Origin: Bacteroides coprosuis DSM 18011
GTDB taxonomy: Bacteria > Bacteroidota > Bacteroidia > Bacteroidales > Bacteroidaceae
Direction of reading: 5' to 3'
DNA: 64,000 bases
Assembly: GCA_000212915.1 (NCBI GenBank)
Contig: CM001167.1
Coordinates: forward strand, 1,852,780-1,916,779
Shown: positions 56,659 to 64,000 of the stretch, piece by piece
Numbering within the stretch: position 1 is the stretch's first letter
How the letters are laid out: every line of letters starts with the position of its first letter
Notes under the pieces: generated by a model
What the model was told of the DNA's origin: nothing
Databases searched by the model: none
Seen by the model: only the letters and a program-made list of their open reading frames with translations
Position numbers and translations under genes: made by a program

Positions 56659-57624
56659 CTAGTTACATTCTGCTATTAGTTTTTGCGCAGTAGTGACAAA
56701 TATACCTGTAGGACATTCTTCAAGATATACATCTATTTTTGAATCCTTGTAACAGTCACACCAGTTGGACACATCGAATAGTTTTTCGGCTTGAGCATCT
56801 TCGCATTCTGCTTCAACAATAAATATTCCTTCGGGATATTCCTTTATGTACGTATCAAACTTATTCACCGATAGACAGTGTTGGTAACACTCCATATCCT
56901 GCTCATACTTTAAATGAATTAAGGAGTCTTCTGGTTTAAACTCTTCTCCAAATACATTTAGATAAGTAGCACAGAGGCTTTTGAAATAACGATTTATTTT
57001 AGCACTCAGAATAGGAAGTACATCCATTTTATGCATGGTATCTAATATAGAAAGAGCTTCTAGAAACTTCTTTTGTGTAAAAGATCTTTCAATAGCCACG
57101 CTACTTTCATCTGTTTTGCAGATAAGTAAGGTATCCAAACCGTCATGAATTATTCTTATACATCTATTTATCAAGCGCACCATTAGGTCTGTATAATTAT
57201 AGCATTCACTTTGGCTTTTATCTATTAGCACACGAGAAAGTGTGAGTGAATATTCATATTCTTGCAGAAGAATGACTAAATCATTAATACTTAGTTCATT
57301 ATTAGAATTTTCAAGAATACTGACTAAATCACCAATATTATCAACCTCCTCTTTTATTTTTGCATTACGAGCTACTGTCAGTTCAATTAGGGTGTTGAGT
57401 AAGTTTTTATGAACCACATTAAATTCATCTCTATCTACTACATGATCTTTAGCTAGTAAGTAAAGAAAGTTTTTGTAGTAATACCCTATTACATTTTCAT
57501 ATCCATAAATAGGCATACTATCTGCTATTGCTAAGATATTCTTTACCATACCCGTTTTACAGTCTTTGTTTAAAGAATTTGTTTTACCCTGGTTTAGAAG
57601 ACGTTTGTACTCCAATAAACCCAT
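56659..57624 (-). CDS. Hypothetical helical protein with C-terminal YPxG repeats (paralogue)
   Basis: A 321-aa protein from the ATG at 57624 (MGLLEYKRLLNQGK). A longer reading from 57678 would use a TTG that lies inside a perfect -7 promoter box, so I reject it. The body is helical and Cys-containing. The C-terminal part has FDTYIKEYPEGIFIVEAECE and IDVYLEECPTGIFVTTAQK, two YPxG-type units with the second Tyr replaced by Cys. Same overall plan as the 55490 gene. Function unknown; cytoplasmic. Confidence 0.72.
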   Translation of the reverse strand: MGLLEYKRLLNQGKTNSLNKDCKTGMVKNILAIADSMPIYGYENVIGYYYKNFLYLLAKDHVVDRDEFNVVHKNLLNTLIELTVARNAKIKEEVDNIGDLVSILENSNNELSINDLVILLQEYEYSLTLSRVLIDKSQSECYNYTDLMVRLINRCIRIIHDGLDTLLICKTDESSVAIERSFTQKKFLEALSILDTMHKMDVLPILSAKINRYFKSLCATYLNVFGEEFKPEDSLIHLKYEQDMECYQHCLSVNKFDTYIKEYPEGIFIVEAECEDAQAEKLFDVSNWCDCYKDSKIDVYLEECPTGIFVTTAQKLIAECN

Positions 57625-57675
57625 CTCAAATCGATTTGCATTTTCTATATTCACAGCATTTTTTTTTAGTGGCTG

Positions 57676-57683
57676 CAAATATA
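57676..57683 (-). promoter_or_regulatory. Probable -7 box for the YPxG-repeat gene
   Basis: The minus strand reads TATATTTG, a perfect TAnnTTTG match 52 bp upstream of the ATG at 57624. A TTGG lies 17 bp further upstream. Confidence 0.5.
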
Positions 57684-57908
57684 TCTAAAACAGATACTGC
57701 CCAATTTTATCTGCATTAAAAACAAATCATCCGACCTAGAAATACAAATAACATAGGTTAAAAATGGCTTTAACCTTCACTTTTTGGCTTGATAGGTAGA
57801 ACATTTTCAATACAACTGAGTTTATAACTCATATACCTTACTTAACTACGCGGCATTCCTAGACACCCCTACTGATTAAGTTTTGTATTAACTCTAAATA
57901 AACCAACT

Positions 57909-58536
57909 ATGAAGAAGATAGATAGATATATCTACTTGGGACAGACGCGAGCATTATGAATTCTTTAATCTGGCAGCTCCTTGTTTTAACCTGAGTTTCC
58001 CCCTCGATGTAACCAATCTCTATGCTTATGCTCACGAGCATAAACTTTCTTTCTACCTGATATTAGTCTATTTATCTACAGAAGTAATGAACGAGGTAGA
58101 AAACTTTAGATTCAAAATTATAGATGATGAGGTTTATCTGGTTGACCGACTACACCCTATGTTTACACACATGAAGAAAGGGCATAGTCTTTTCCATGTT
58201 ACTGCTTATAAGCTTGATGAACCTATGGATGAATTCTGTGTACGGGCTAAAGAACTGACAGAAAATCAGACTACTTTCATTTCCAATCCTGATAATTTAG
58301 GCCATGAAGAAGTAATCTATTTCTCTAGTTTCCCGTGGGTAGAAATGATTTCACTAACAAATGAACATGATGCAGACCCTAATCATTCCATTTCTCGTAT
58401 TACATGGGGAAAATATATCAATTGGGGAGGCAGACTCAAGATGAATGTATCCGTGGAAGCCAATCACAGACTCGTAGATGGGTACCACATTGCACAGTTT
58501 GCTATGAAGCTACAAGAGAGAATTGATAAGATGTAA
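57909..58536 (+). pseudogene. CatA-like O-acetyltransferase, frameshifted at a GATA repeat
   Basis: Type-A chloramphenicol acetyltransferase-like gene. From the ATG at 57909 the frame is MKKIDRYIYLG and stops at 57957. From about 57929 the next frame reads without a stop to 58536: ISTWDRREHYEFFNL, then AAPCFNLSFPLDVTNLYAY, and so on. The shift lies in three GATA units (57917-57928). With two units the frame would be MKKIDISTWDRREHYEFF, 207 aa, standard length. The catalytic His and Asp are kept in ANHRLVDGYH (HHxxxDG with the first His changed to Asn). An internal ATG at 58087 gives only the last 149 residues. The exact substrate is uncertain. Confidence 0.9.
57917..57928 (+). repeat. (GATA)3 tandem repeat at the acetyltransferase start
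   Basis: Three perfect GATA units within codons 3-7. Losing one unit restores the full 207-aa frame, so this is a possible on/off switch or a recent slippage mutation. Confidence 0.9.
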
Positions 58537-58562
58537 CAGATTTCACTTTGATATTAAAGTCT

Positions 58563-58584
58563 AAAAGGGCTCTTTTGGCTTATC
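58563..58584 (+). repeat. Left half of a split terminator and 8-bp target duplication
   Basis: AAAAGGGCTCT (58563-58573) is the left arm of a hairpin whose right arm, AGAGCCCTTTT, is now at 60352-60362. GGCTTATC (58577-58584) is repeated directly after the element at 60341-60348. Confidence 0.85.
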
Positions 58585-58620
58585 GAGGGCACTGAAAAAG
58601 TCCTTATGAATTAAGTCTTA

Positions 58621-58671
58621 AAAAAAACAGCAAATACATTGGTTTGATTACCAGTTATCTGCTGTTTTTTT
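58621..58671. terminator. Hairpin at the left end inside the IS1182-like element
   Basis: Perfect 12-bp stem AAAAAAACAGCA/TGCTGTTTTTTT (58621-58632 with 58660-58671), 32 bp upstream of the transposase start. It probably blocks transcription entering the element from outside. Confidence 0.8.
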
Positions 58672-58702
58672 GTATCTTTAAGTGTAATATTCAAGCACTT
58701 AT

Positions 58703-60154
58703 ATGTTAGTACAACAACAAAAACTTCAGCTAAGCTCATATTCAGATTTGTACGATTTAGTAATTCCTAAAGACAATTTACTTCGTAAAATAAATGAGCT
58801 AATCGATTTTACTTTTGTTTATGATGAGCTAGTCGAAAAGTATTGCCATAATAATGGTAGAAATGCGGAAAGTCCCATCCGTATGTTCAAATACTTACTA
58901 CTCAAAACTATCTATAATATCTCTGATGTCGATGTAGTAGAGCGCTCTGGTTATGATATGTCCTTTAAATACTTTCTAGAAATGACTCCAGAGGATGAAG
59001 TTATCAATCCCAGCTCGCTTACTAAATTTAGGAAGCTTCGTTTAAAAGATATAGACCTACTCAATTTATTGATAAGCAAGACTGTTTCCATAGCTATTGA
59101 AAAAGGTATTATTCAATCTAAGTCCATTATTGTAGACGCTACCCATACACTTTCCCGCTCCAATCCAATCTCACCAATAGATGTTCTTAAAGAACGAGCT
59201 AAACAAGTTCGTAAGGTCGTTTATTCCGTAAATCAAGTAAAGCAAGGAAGTTTACCCCCAAAGAATGAAAACAATGATTTATCAAGTGAACTTGATTATT
59301 GTGATAAGCTTGAAAAGGAAATAGGATCAGATCTTGCATTGAGCTCATTGCCCAAGGTTAAGGAGAAGCTCAATCTATTAAAAGAAGCAATTGAAGACAC
59401 AAAAGATCATTATACGTTATCTAAAGATACTGATGCACGGACAGGTCATAAAAGTTCTGACTCCTCATTCTTTGGATTCAAAACTCATATAGCCATAACA
59501 GAAGAACGAATTATTACGGCAGCAACCATCACCTCAGCAGAAAAGGGAGATGGTCCCCAGCTTCCAGAATTATTAAAGATAAGCAAGCAAAATGGAATTC
59601 AAGTCAACACAATTATTGGTGATACCGCATATTCAGGAAAGGAAAATTTAAAATTAGCAAATGAACATGGTATAAAAGTTGTTGCCAAATTGAATCCAGG
59701 GATTACTCAAGGTCATAGGAAGCAAGAAGATAAGTTTGACTACAATAAGGATGCAGGAATGTTCGTATGCCCAGCTGGTCACTTAGCTATTAGAAAAGCA
59801 CGTCAAGGGAAAAAGAACAGTGGTAAAAATCAAACTTATACATACCTTTTTGATATTGAAAAATGTAAAACTTGTGCTCTTAAAGATGGTTGTTATAAGC
59901 CTGGGGCAAAGTCTAAAACTTATGCTGTAACCATTAAATCTGATGAGCACAGAGATCAAATGACTTTTCAGGAATCAGATTACTTTAGAGAGAAGTCAAA
60001 ACACAGATATAAAGTTGAAGCTAAGAATAGTGAACTGAAAAATGTACACGGATATGGCAGAGCCTCTTCCTATGGCATTGAAAATATGCAAATGCAAGGA
60101 GCGATGGCTATTTTCGTTGTGAATTTAAAGCGAATACTCAAATTGAATATGTGA
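58703..60154 (+). CDS. IS1182-family DDE transposase
   Basis: A 483-aa transposase, full length. The N-terminal DUF772-type domain (about 8-120) reads YDLVIPKDNLLRKINELIDF and ESPIRMFKYLLLKTIYNISD. The catalytic core has Asp in IIVDATHTLSRSN (about 150), Asp in TIIGDTAYSGKENL (about 307), and Glu in YKVEAKNSELKNVHGYGRAS (about 440). A Cys-rich insert (CKTCALKDGCY) lies near 395. No internal stop, so it may be active. Confidence 0.95.
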   Translation: MLVQQQKLQLSSYSDLYDLVIPKDNLLRKINELIDFTFVYDELVEKYCHNNGRNAESPIRMFKYLLLKTIYNISDVDVVERSGYDMSFKYFLEMTPEDEVINPSSLTKFRKLRLKDIDLLNLLISKTVSIAIEKGIIQSKSIIVDATHTLSRSNPISPIDVLKERAKQVRKVVYSVNQVKQGSLPPKNENNDLSSELDYCDKLEKEIGSDLALSSLPKVKEKLNLLKEAIEDTKDHYTLSKDTDARTGHKSSDSSFFGFKTHIAITEERIITAATITSAEKGDGPQLPELLKISKQNGIQVNTIIGDTAYSGKENLKLANEHGIKVVAKLNPGITQGHRKQEDKFDYNKDAGMFVCPAGHLAIRKARQGKKNSGKNQTYTYLFDIEKCKTCALKDGCYKPGAKSKTYAVTIKSDEHRDQMTFQESDYFREKSKHRYKVEAKNSELKNVHGYGRASSYGIENMQMQGAMAIFVVNLKRILKLNM

Positions 60155-60256
60155 TTTACTAAGGAGTAGTGCTTTTTTATCGTAAATAGAACCTATTATA
60201 GCCTAAATAAAAGACTGTTTTGTGTCCCAAAAACAATCCGTGAGCTTTTAAAAGAA

Positions 60257-60292
60257 AATCTGGTAAAAGAAAATATTTTCTTTTACCAGATT
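60257..60292. terminator. 36-bp perfect palindrome at the right end of the IS
   Basis: The 18 bp 60257-60274 are the exact reverse complement of 60275-60292, with no spacer. The core is AAAGAAAATATTTTCTTT. It lies about 100 bp after the transposase stop and is followed by a T-rich stretch; likely the element's terminator. Confidence 0.85.
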
Positions 60293-60340
60293 ATTCTTTT
60301 GTTAGTACCCATCTAAAACGGAGACTTTTTCAGTGCCCTC

Positions 60341-60362
60341 GGCTTATCGAGAGAGCCCTTTT
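60341..60362 (+). repeat. Right target duplication and right half of the split terminator
   Basis: GGCTTATC (60341-60348) duplicates 58577-58584. AGAGCCCTTTT (60352-60362) is the exact complement of the arm at 58563-58573. Confidence 0.85.
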
Positions 60363-60401
60363 GGGGTATAAAGAAATGTAGCCTAGAGAGAATAAAATGC
60401 T

Positions 60402-60587
60402 TTATTCTTCTTTGTGAGATTTATACAAGAGCACAGATAGTCTCAATAAATAAAGCACAACAAGCACTACTGCCAAAAATAGTACATTCCCTTCAAGGAA
60501 GTTATTTTTAGCTATAACCGAAGTTAAAAAGACAGCAATAAGCACGTAAAAAGGTAAATCGAGTGCTCTGATATATTTGTTTTTCAT
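60402..60587 (-). CDS. Small two-helix membrane protein
   Basis: A 61-aa protein with two hydrophobic segments (about 11-26, LPFYVLIAVFLTSVIA; and 34-52, NVLFLAVVLVVLYLLRLSV) and a charged tail KSHKEE. It starts with a good ATG at 60587. No family recognised. It is separated from the lipoprotein gene upstream by a terminator, so it would need its own promoter, which I cannot point to. Confidence 0.6.
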   Translation of the reverse strand: MKNKYIRALDLPFYVLIAVFLTSVIAKNNFLEGNVLFLAVVLVVLYLLRLSVLLYKSHKEE

Positions 60588-60695
60588 AATTGTAATTAAG
60601 CCTTTCTTTCACTCCAAAAGATACTGAATAACTCTGAGTTAATAAAGTGTAATCTATTAATTATCGAATAGTTCTTCTTGTCTTTTAAAGGTCAT

Positions 60696-60729
60696 AAAAA
60701 AGAGGATACACTTACTTAGCATATCCTCT
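60696..60729 (-). terminator. Terminator of the ABC exporter/lipoprotein unit
   Basis: Perfect 8-bp stem AGAGGATA/TATCCTCT (60701-60708 with 60722-60729), followed by a T run on the minus strand, 27 bp past the stop at 60756. Confidence 0.85.
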
Positions 60730-60755
60730 CTAATATATTTTTTAGAAATTAGGGT

Positions 60756-61157
60756 TTACTCTGTTATCTCTCCCCACTTACTCTTTAAATATTTGAAAAA
60801 CTCTTTTAATGTTTGATCAGCATTCTTGGCTGGTTCAGAGTCGAGCATATTATTGAAGCCTTTTACTTGCTTTTGTATCTTGTCATAATAATCTCCATCT
60901 AGGCCTGTCTTTTTAAACTCCCTTTTAGATAAGGAAAACTCCACTCGTTTATCTTTTATTTTTGTATTCTTGACAACTACTTCAAGTAGCTGTGCATATT
61001 CTTTACCTTCATCGAGGATACGATCGCCCGTAATACTCTTAAAATCACCCTCTATAAGTGATTCTACTACCGATTTGTTTTTGTTTTCATTCTTACAAGC
61101 AGAAACTGCTACTAAACAAAAAATCAGCATACTCATTTTTACGAATGTCTTCATCAT
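60756..61157 (-). CDS. Hypothetical lipoprotein of the ABC exporter unit
   Basis: A 133-aa exported protein with a lipobox ending VAVSAC (Cys about residue 21) followed by Lys/Asn-rich sequence. The mature part is helical and highly charged, for example VKNTKIKDKRVEFSLSKREF and KIQKQVKGFNNMLDSEP. It resembles the small lipoproteins that accompany lantibiotic-type immunity exporters only by position: the permease gene ends 29 bp upstream. Family not recognised. Confidence 0.7.
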   Translation of the reverse strand: MMKTFVKMSMLIFCLVAVSACKNENKNKSVVESLIEGDFKSITGDRILDEGKEYAQLLEVVVKNTKIKDKRVEFSLSKREFKKTGLDGDYYDKIQKQVKGFNNMLDSEPAKNADQTLKEFFKYLKSKWGEITE

Positions 61158-61186
61158 AATTTATTTTATGTCTTTTATTAAATATT

Positions 61187-61978
61187 TTATCTGTTTCCTT
61201 TCCCCAATCGCTTAGTAAAGAATAAGAAGGATAAAAATCCAAAGGCTAATATATAACAAACATTTATGGTAGAAGCTTTGCCCCACAGACTCATAGCTAG
61301 TGGATCTTCTAACATACCAAAGAATGTATTTATCGCCGCAGCATGTGGTACATAGTCTATATAATCCCATATCTTCACAATCATTCCAAATATGACTCCA
61401 AATCCACCTACGGCTACTGGAATTATAAAGTTTTTAAAAATCAAACTCAAGAAATATTGAATCATCATTATAGCAAAGAAGCCTACCCCACTTACGATAA
61501 AGAACTTAGTAACCTGCTTAAAGATCAAGTAGTTAAAATCTTGAAACCCATAACTAGGTGCTAAATACCCCAATAAGTAACCTGCTAGAAAGAAGCCTCC
61601 ATACGCCAATAACAAAGAAGTAAGTAGGGCGATAAACATAAAGATTATTTTAGTAAAGTATATTTTCGCCTTACTGATGGGCAAACTAAAAAGCTGTTTG
61701 ATAGAGTTGTTTTTATACTCCATCTCACACAGAGAATAACAAAAAAGAGCCACTACTATAGGATAAAAGAAACCAATAAATGGAAGGGTGTCATTAGCTA
61801 GGTAGTAGGCCCACGGACTAATGGGAGATGTATGTACTTCATTGCTATGATATAGCAAATAAAGAATAGCTATAAAAATAATAATCAGAGGAAAAGATAG
61901 TAAAAGAAGAAACCCCCTATTTCGCCTTGTTTTATAAAACTCTGCACGAAGCATTGAAATTAATGATATGGTATTCAT
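61187..61978 (-). CDS. ABC-2 type exporter permease
   Basis: A 263-aa inner-membrane protein with six hydrophobic helices (about 22-42, 65-85, 105-130, 150-180, 190-208, 240-256). The N-terminus, SMLRAEFYKTRRNRGFLLLL, and the SLPISKAKIYFTKIIFMFIA loop are typical of the BcrB/lantibiotic-protection permeases. It overlaps the ATPase gene by 4 bp (ATGA), so the two are coupled. The substrate is unknown; a peptide or antibiotic is the usual guess. Confidence 0.87.
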   Translation of the reverse strand: MNTISLISMLRAEFYKTRRNRGFLLLLSFPLIIIFIAILYLLYHSNEVHTSPISPWAYYLANDTLPFIGFFYPIVVALFCYSLCEMEYKNNSIKQLFSLPISKAKIYFTKIIFMFIALLTSLLLAYGGFFLAGYLLGYLAPSYGFQDFNYLIFKQVTKFFIVSGVGFFAIMMIQYFLSLIFKNFIIPVAVGGFGVIFGMIVKIWDYIDYVPHAAAINTFFGMLEDPLAMSLWGKASTINVCYILAFGFLSFLFFTKRLGKGNR

Positions 61979-62886
61979 AGTTGTACGTGAGATGTAAGAT
62001 TTAGGAATATAGTTTCAAGATTATTCATACCTGCAGAAACTCCATAGATAGGGATATCATGCTGTACCAATAAGCGAAGTAATTCATTGTGCTTCTCCTT
62101 GTTTTCTATACCAACTTGCAGTTCTTGAGCACTGAGTACGATAGCTACAAACTGATAATCCTCACATAATCGGAGCGCTTTTTCAACTTCGCTAGTTACA
62201 AATACAATTTCTTGATGTATGTTTTGCATCAATTCACTCAAACTGCCTTGGTAGAGTAGATGTCCTTTTTCTATGATACCAACATGGGTACATACTTTCT
62301 CTATCTCATTGAGTATATGGCTAGATAGCAAGATTGTCTTACCTTCTGCTTTAAGTTCTAACAAGAGTTCACGGATGCTGTGCACTGCCTCAGGATCTAG
62401 TCCGTTGAGCGGTTCATCTAGTATCAGAATTTCGGGATTGTGAAAGATAGCCATGCCAATGCCCAACCGTTGCTTCATGCCTGTAGAATATTTTTTCACT
62501 TTCTTATTCCGAGCATCCCAGAGACCCACTTTGGATAAAACCTCTTTTACTCTAGCTTCCCCACAGCGATAGATTAAATCGAGATATTTAAAGTTTTCAA
62601 GCCCCGATAGATTATCGTAAAAAGCCGGAGACTCAATCAGACTACCAATTTGGGATAGGCAATCTTCTCGGTGTTTCCTGAATTCTTTGTCGCTATAGTA
62701 GATAGAGCTACCATGAATAGGATCAAGCAACCCCAAAAGCAGTTTGATGGTGGTTGTTTTCCCTGCTCCATTCTTTCCTAAATAACCATAGATTCCCCCT
62801 TGAGGTATCTTCAGATTGATATGATCTAGTATCTGCTGATGCTTAAAAGCAAAAGACAAGTCCTTGGTTTCTATAATATATTCCAT
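61975..62886 (-). CDS. ABC exporter ATP-binding protein (BcrA-like)
   Basis: A 303-aa ATPase. Walker A is YLGKNGAGKTTTIKLLLG (about residues 35-52), the signature is KYSTGMKQRLGIGMAI (about 133), Walker B is ILILDEPLNGLDPEAVHSI (about 154), and the switch His is in LLSSHILNEIEKVC. The C-terminal extension beyond residue 215 is normal for drug and lantibiotic exporters of this class. First gene of a three-gene unit with its permease and a lipoprotein. Confidence 0.92.
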   Translation of the reverse strand: MEYIIETKDLSFAFKHQQILDHINLKIPQGGIYGYLGKNGAGKTTTIKLLLGLLDPIHGSSIYYSDKEFRKHREDCLSQIGSLIESPAFYDNLSGLENFKYLDLIYRCGEARVKEVLSKVGLWDARNKKVKKYSTGMKQRLGIGMAIFHNPEILILDEPLNGLDPEAVHSIRELLLELKAEGKTILLSSHILNEIEKVCTHVGIIEKGHLLYQGSLSELMQNIHQEIVFVTSEVEKALRLCEDYQFVAIVLSAQELQVGIENKEKHNELLRLLVQHDIPIYGVSAGMNNLETIFLNLTSHVQL

Positions 62887-63007
62887 ACGAATAAAGTTGT
62901 ACGTCTAATTTTTAATACAAGATATAGTATTGTAAGGAGTTGGCAAACTAGGTAAGTAGAAATAATTGAAGATAGGGAGTAAAAGCTTAGCTAATGGGTT
63001 ACTTTTA

Positions 63008-64000
63008 CTATATTATCGTTGCTCTATCCTCCTCCAACTTTATATAGTTTCGTTGAATAGCTGCATCTAAGCCCCTATTCATTGCCGCATCTACAATTGA
63101 ACCAGTTCTAGCAAAACCAAAAACTTGAGCAGCTAATCTTATTAAGTCTACAATAGGGATGCTAACTTCATTCTCCAATATTTTTCTCATTGCATTTGCT
63201 ATCTCTTCGGGCGGTAAATCTACGGCATCCCTATTGCCCGATCTAAATGTTTCAAAATTATCATATTGGTTTTTGTCAACCCAGAAATAATCAAATTCAT
63301 CTGATGAAGTTTTATATAAATCAGTATCTTTAAATAACTTTTCAAAAGTTCTATCTAATCGTTGTCCTAATCTTGAGATATTCCATGCAGATAACACCCT
63401 TTTACACAATAGGTTTCTACTAATTGGAGCTTCCTTTTGAACAACTTGATTAATCTGCTTTAAAATTAAGTTTCGAGAATAAAAGAAATCATCTTTAGGT
63501 TTGTAAACTAAGTCCAATTCGGCAGTTTCATAAGGAATTGATGAAGATATAGATTCCTGATTTGGAAAATCGCTCAATCCACATAAAGGCTGTTCAATAC
63601 TCTTAGATATTGGAGGAACAAAAGGAGTAAAAGGTTTTTCTTTCTTTATTGGCTGTCTGTTTGTTTGTTCTAATGCCTCTATAATTGTTCTTAATACTTT
63701 TTCTGGATCTTCCCACCAATCTAAAGTCCAAACTCGACAGATATTCCATCCCAACATTCGAAGGACACTATTTTGCACTATTTCTCGATCACGAACCATC
63801 TTTGTAGCACAATAATTTTTGCCATCACACAAAATTCCCAATCTGTAATTTGTCAAATTCTCTTCATCTACAATTCCTATATCTATTTTATAGTCGGAAG
63901 AACCAATATCTGTATGAACTTTATAACCTAATGTTCGTAATTTATCAGCAATTATATGGCTAATGGTGTGCTCTATCTCTTTACTATTGCCTCTTATTAC
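63008..64000 (-). CDS. 3' part of a large helicase with Vsr-like nuclease and DUF3320
   Basis: The frame is open from the stop at 63008 to the right edge, so this is the C-terminal ~330 residues of a longer gene; a start within the window is not real. It contains a MTES_1575/Vsr-like endonuclease domain (SDYKIDIGIVDEENLTNYRL then GILCDGKNY, and MLGWNICRVWTLDWWED), a linker, and a DUF3320-like end (PPEEIANAMRKILENEVSIP, FGFARTGSIVDAAMNRGLDA). In complete proteins these follow a DUF4011 and superfamily 1 helicase region, about 1900 residues in all. The role is uncertain; such proteins are often near defence genes. Confidence 0.82.
   Translation of the reverse strand, partial: VIRGNSKEIEHTISHIIADKLRTLGYKVHTDIGSSDYKIDIGIVDEENLTNYRLGILCDGKNYCATKMVRDREIVQNSVLRMLGWNICRVWTLDWWEDPEKVLRTIIEALEQTNRQPIKKEKPFTPFVPPISKSIEQPLCGLSDFPNQESISSSIPYETAELDLVYKPKDDFFYSRNLILKQINQVVQKEAPISRNLLCKRVLSAWNISRLGQRLDRTFEKLFKDTDLYKTSSDEFDYFWVDKNQYDNFETFRSGNRDAVDLPPEEIANAMRKILENEVSIPIVDLIRLAAQVFGFARTGSIVDAAMNRGLDAAIQRNYIKLEEDRATII

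Larger units (their letters stand above)
58585..60340 (+). mobile_element. IS1182-like insertion sequence
   Basis: 1756 bp. Terminal inverted repeats begin GAGGGCACTGAAAAAGTC at 58585 and end with the complement at 60340, 18 bp matching. It is flanked by the 8-bp direct repeat GGCTTATC. It contains one transposase gene and a terminator-like hairpin near each end. It is inserted into the loop of the acetyltransferase gene's terminator. Confidence 0.92.

Noticed and set aside
57957..58536. Acetyltransferase gene as a genuine 149-aa protein starting at 58087
   Set aside because: It would lack the N-terminal third of the fold. The upstream sequence encodes the missing part in the same frame, so a frameshifted full gene explains it better.
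63008..63856. Complete 282-aa nuclease gene at the right edge
   Set aside because: The apparent start is an internal TTG; coding continues upstream in frame to the window edge, including part of the nuclease core.

Overview
The window is AT-rich chromosomal DNA (roughly 35% GC by eye) from a member of the Bacteroidales, most likely a Bacteroides-type species. The evidence is a complete Bat aerotolerance operon (moxR to batE), gyrA followed by a TPR gene, DUF4369/TlpA-type lipoprotein thioredoxins, a heparinase II/III-type polysaccharide lyase, a Bacteroidales-type AMP nucleosidase, and promoters matching the Bacteroides pattern (TTTG, about 19 bp, TAnnTTTG) instead of the E. coli one. A low-GC species such as Bacteroides coprosuis would fit, but that is a guess.

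Layout. 1-3.5 kb: a type I restriction-modification operon, hsdM-hsdS-hsdR (hsdR runs off the left edge). 3.6-6.1 kb: two small exported proteins and a flavodoxin/ferredoxin fusion. 6.6-10.4 kb: gyrA and a TPR protein. 10.5-14.8 kb: a DUF4268 nuclease gene broken by one stop codon, a tiny secreted ORF and a lone heparinase-like lyase. 15.6-17.2 kb: a universal stress protein and a small HTH protein. 17.4-26 kb: the eight-gene Bat operon. 26-32 kb: dapA, ligA, trmD, pyrD-pyrK and an XRE regulator. 32.9-34.3 kb: an IS3-family element with an A7 frameshift site. 35-36.8 kb: holA and AMP nucleosidase. 37-40.7 kb: four related DUF4369/thioredoxin lipoproteins. 40.9-49.8 kb: an HsdR_N-type protein, a zinc-ribbon protein and a Nif3-like protein, a GNAT enzyme, a FetAB-type exporter, a UDG-like protein, a DUF2148 protein and the agmatine-to-putrescine pair aguA-aguB. 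50-60.3 kb: an accessory stretch with a compact Gabija-like pair (OLD-type ATPase/TOPRIM nuclease plus UvrD-like helicase), a glutaredoxin, a leucine-rich-repeat-variant protein, three unrecognised proteins with internal repeats, a frameshifted CatA-like acetyltransferase and an IS1182-like element. 60.4-64 kb: a small membrane protein, a lipoprotein, a two-gene ABC exporter, and the 3' part of a large helicase with a Vsr-like nuclease domain and DUF3320, cut by the right edge.

Themes. Core metabolism and replication genes are interleaved with defence-type genes (HsdMSR, the Gabija-like pair, the broken DUF4268 nuclease, the DUF3320 helicase). Several loci carry short tandem repeats able to change length: 12-bp units in both spacers of hsdS, and a GATA triplet repeat at codon 4-7 of the acetyltransferase gene. 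A 12-bp word, TGACACCGACAT, occurs as direct repeats 22 bp apart at two intergenic loci 48 kb apart and is not explained by any gene. All function calls come from reading motifs; no database search was run.
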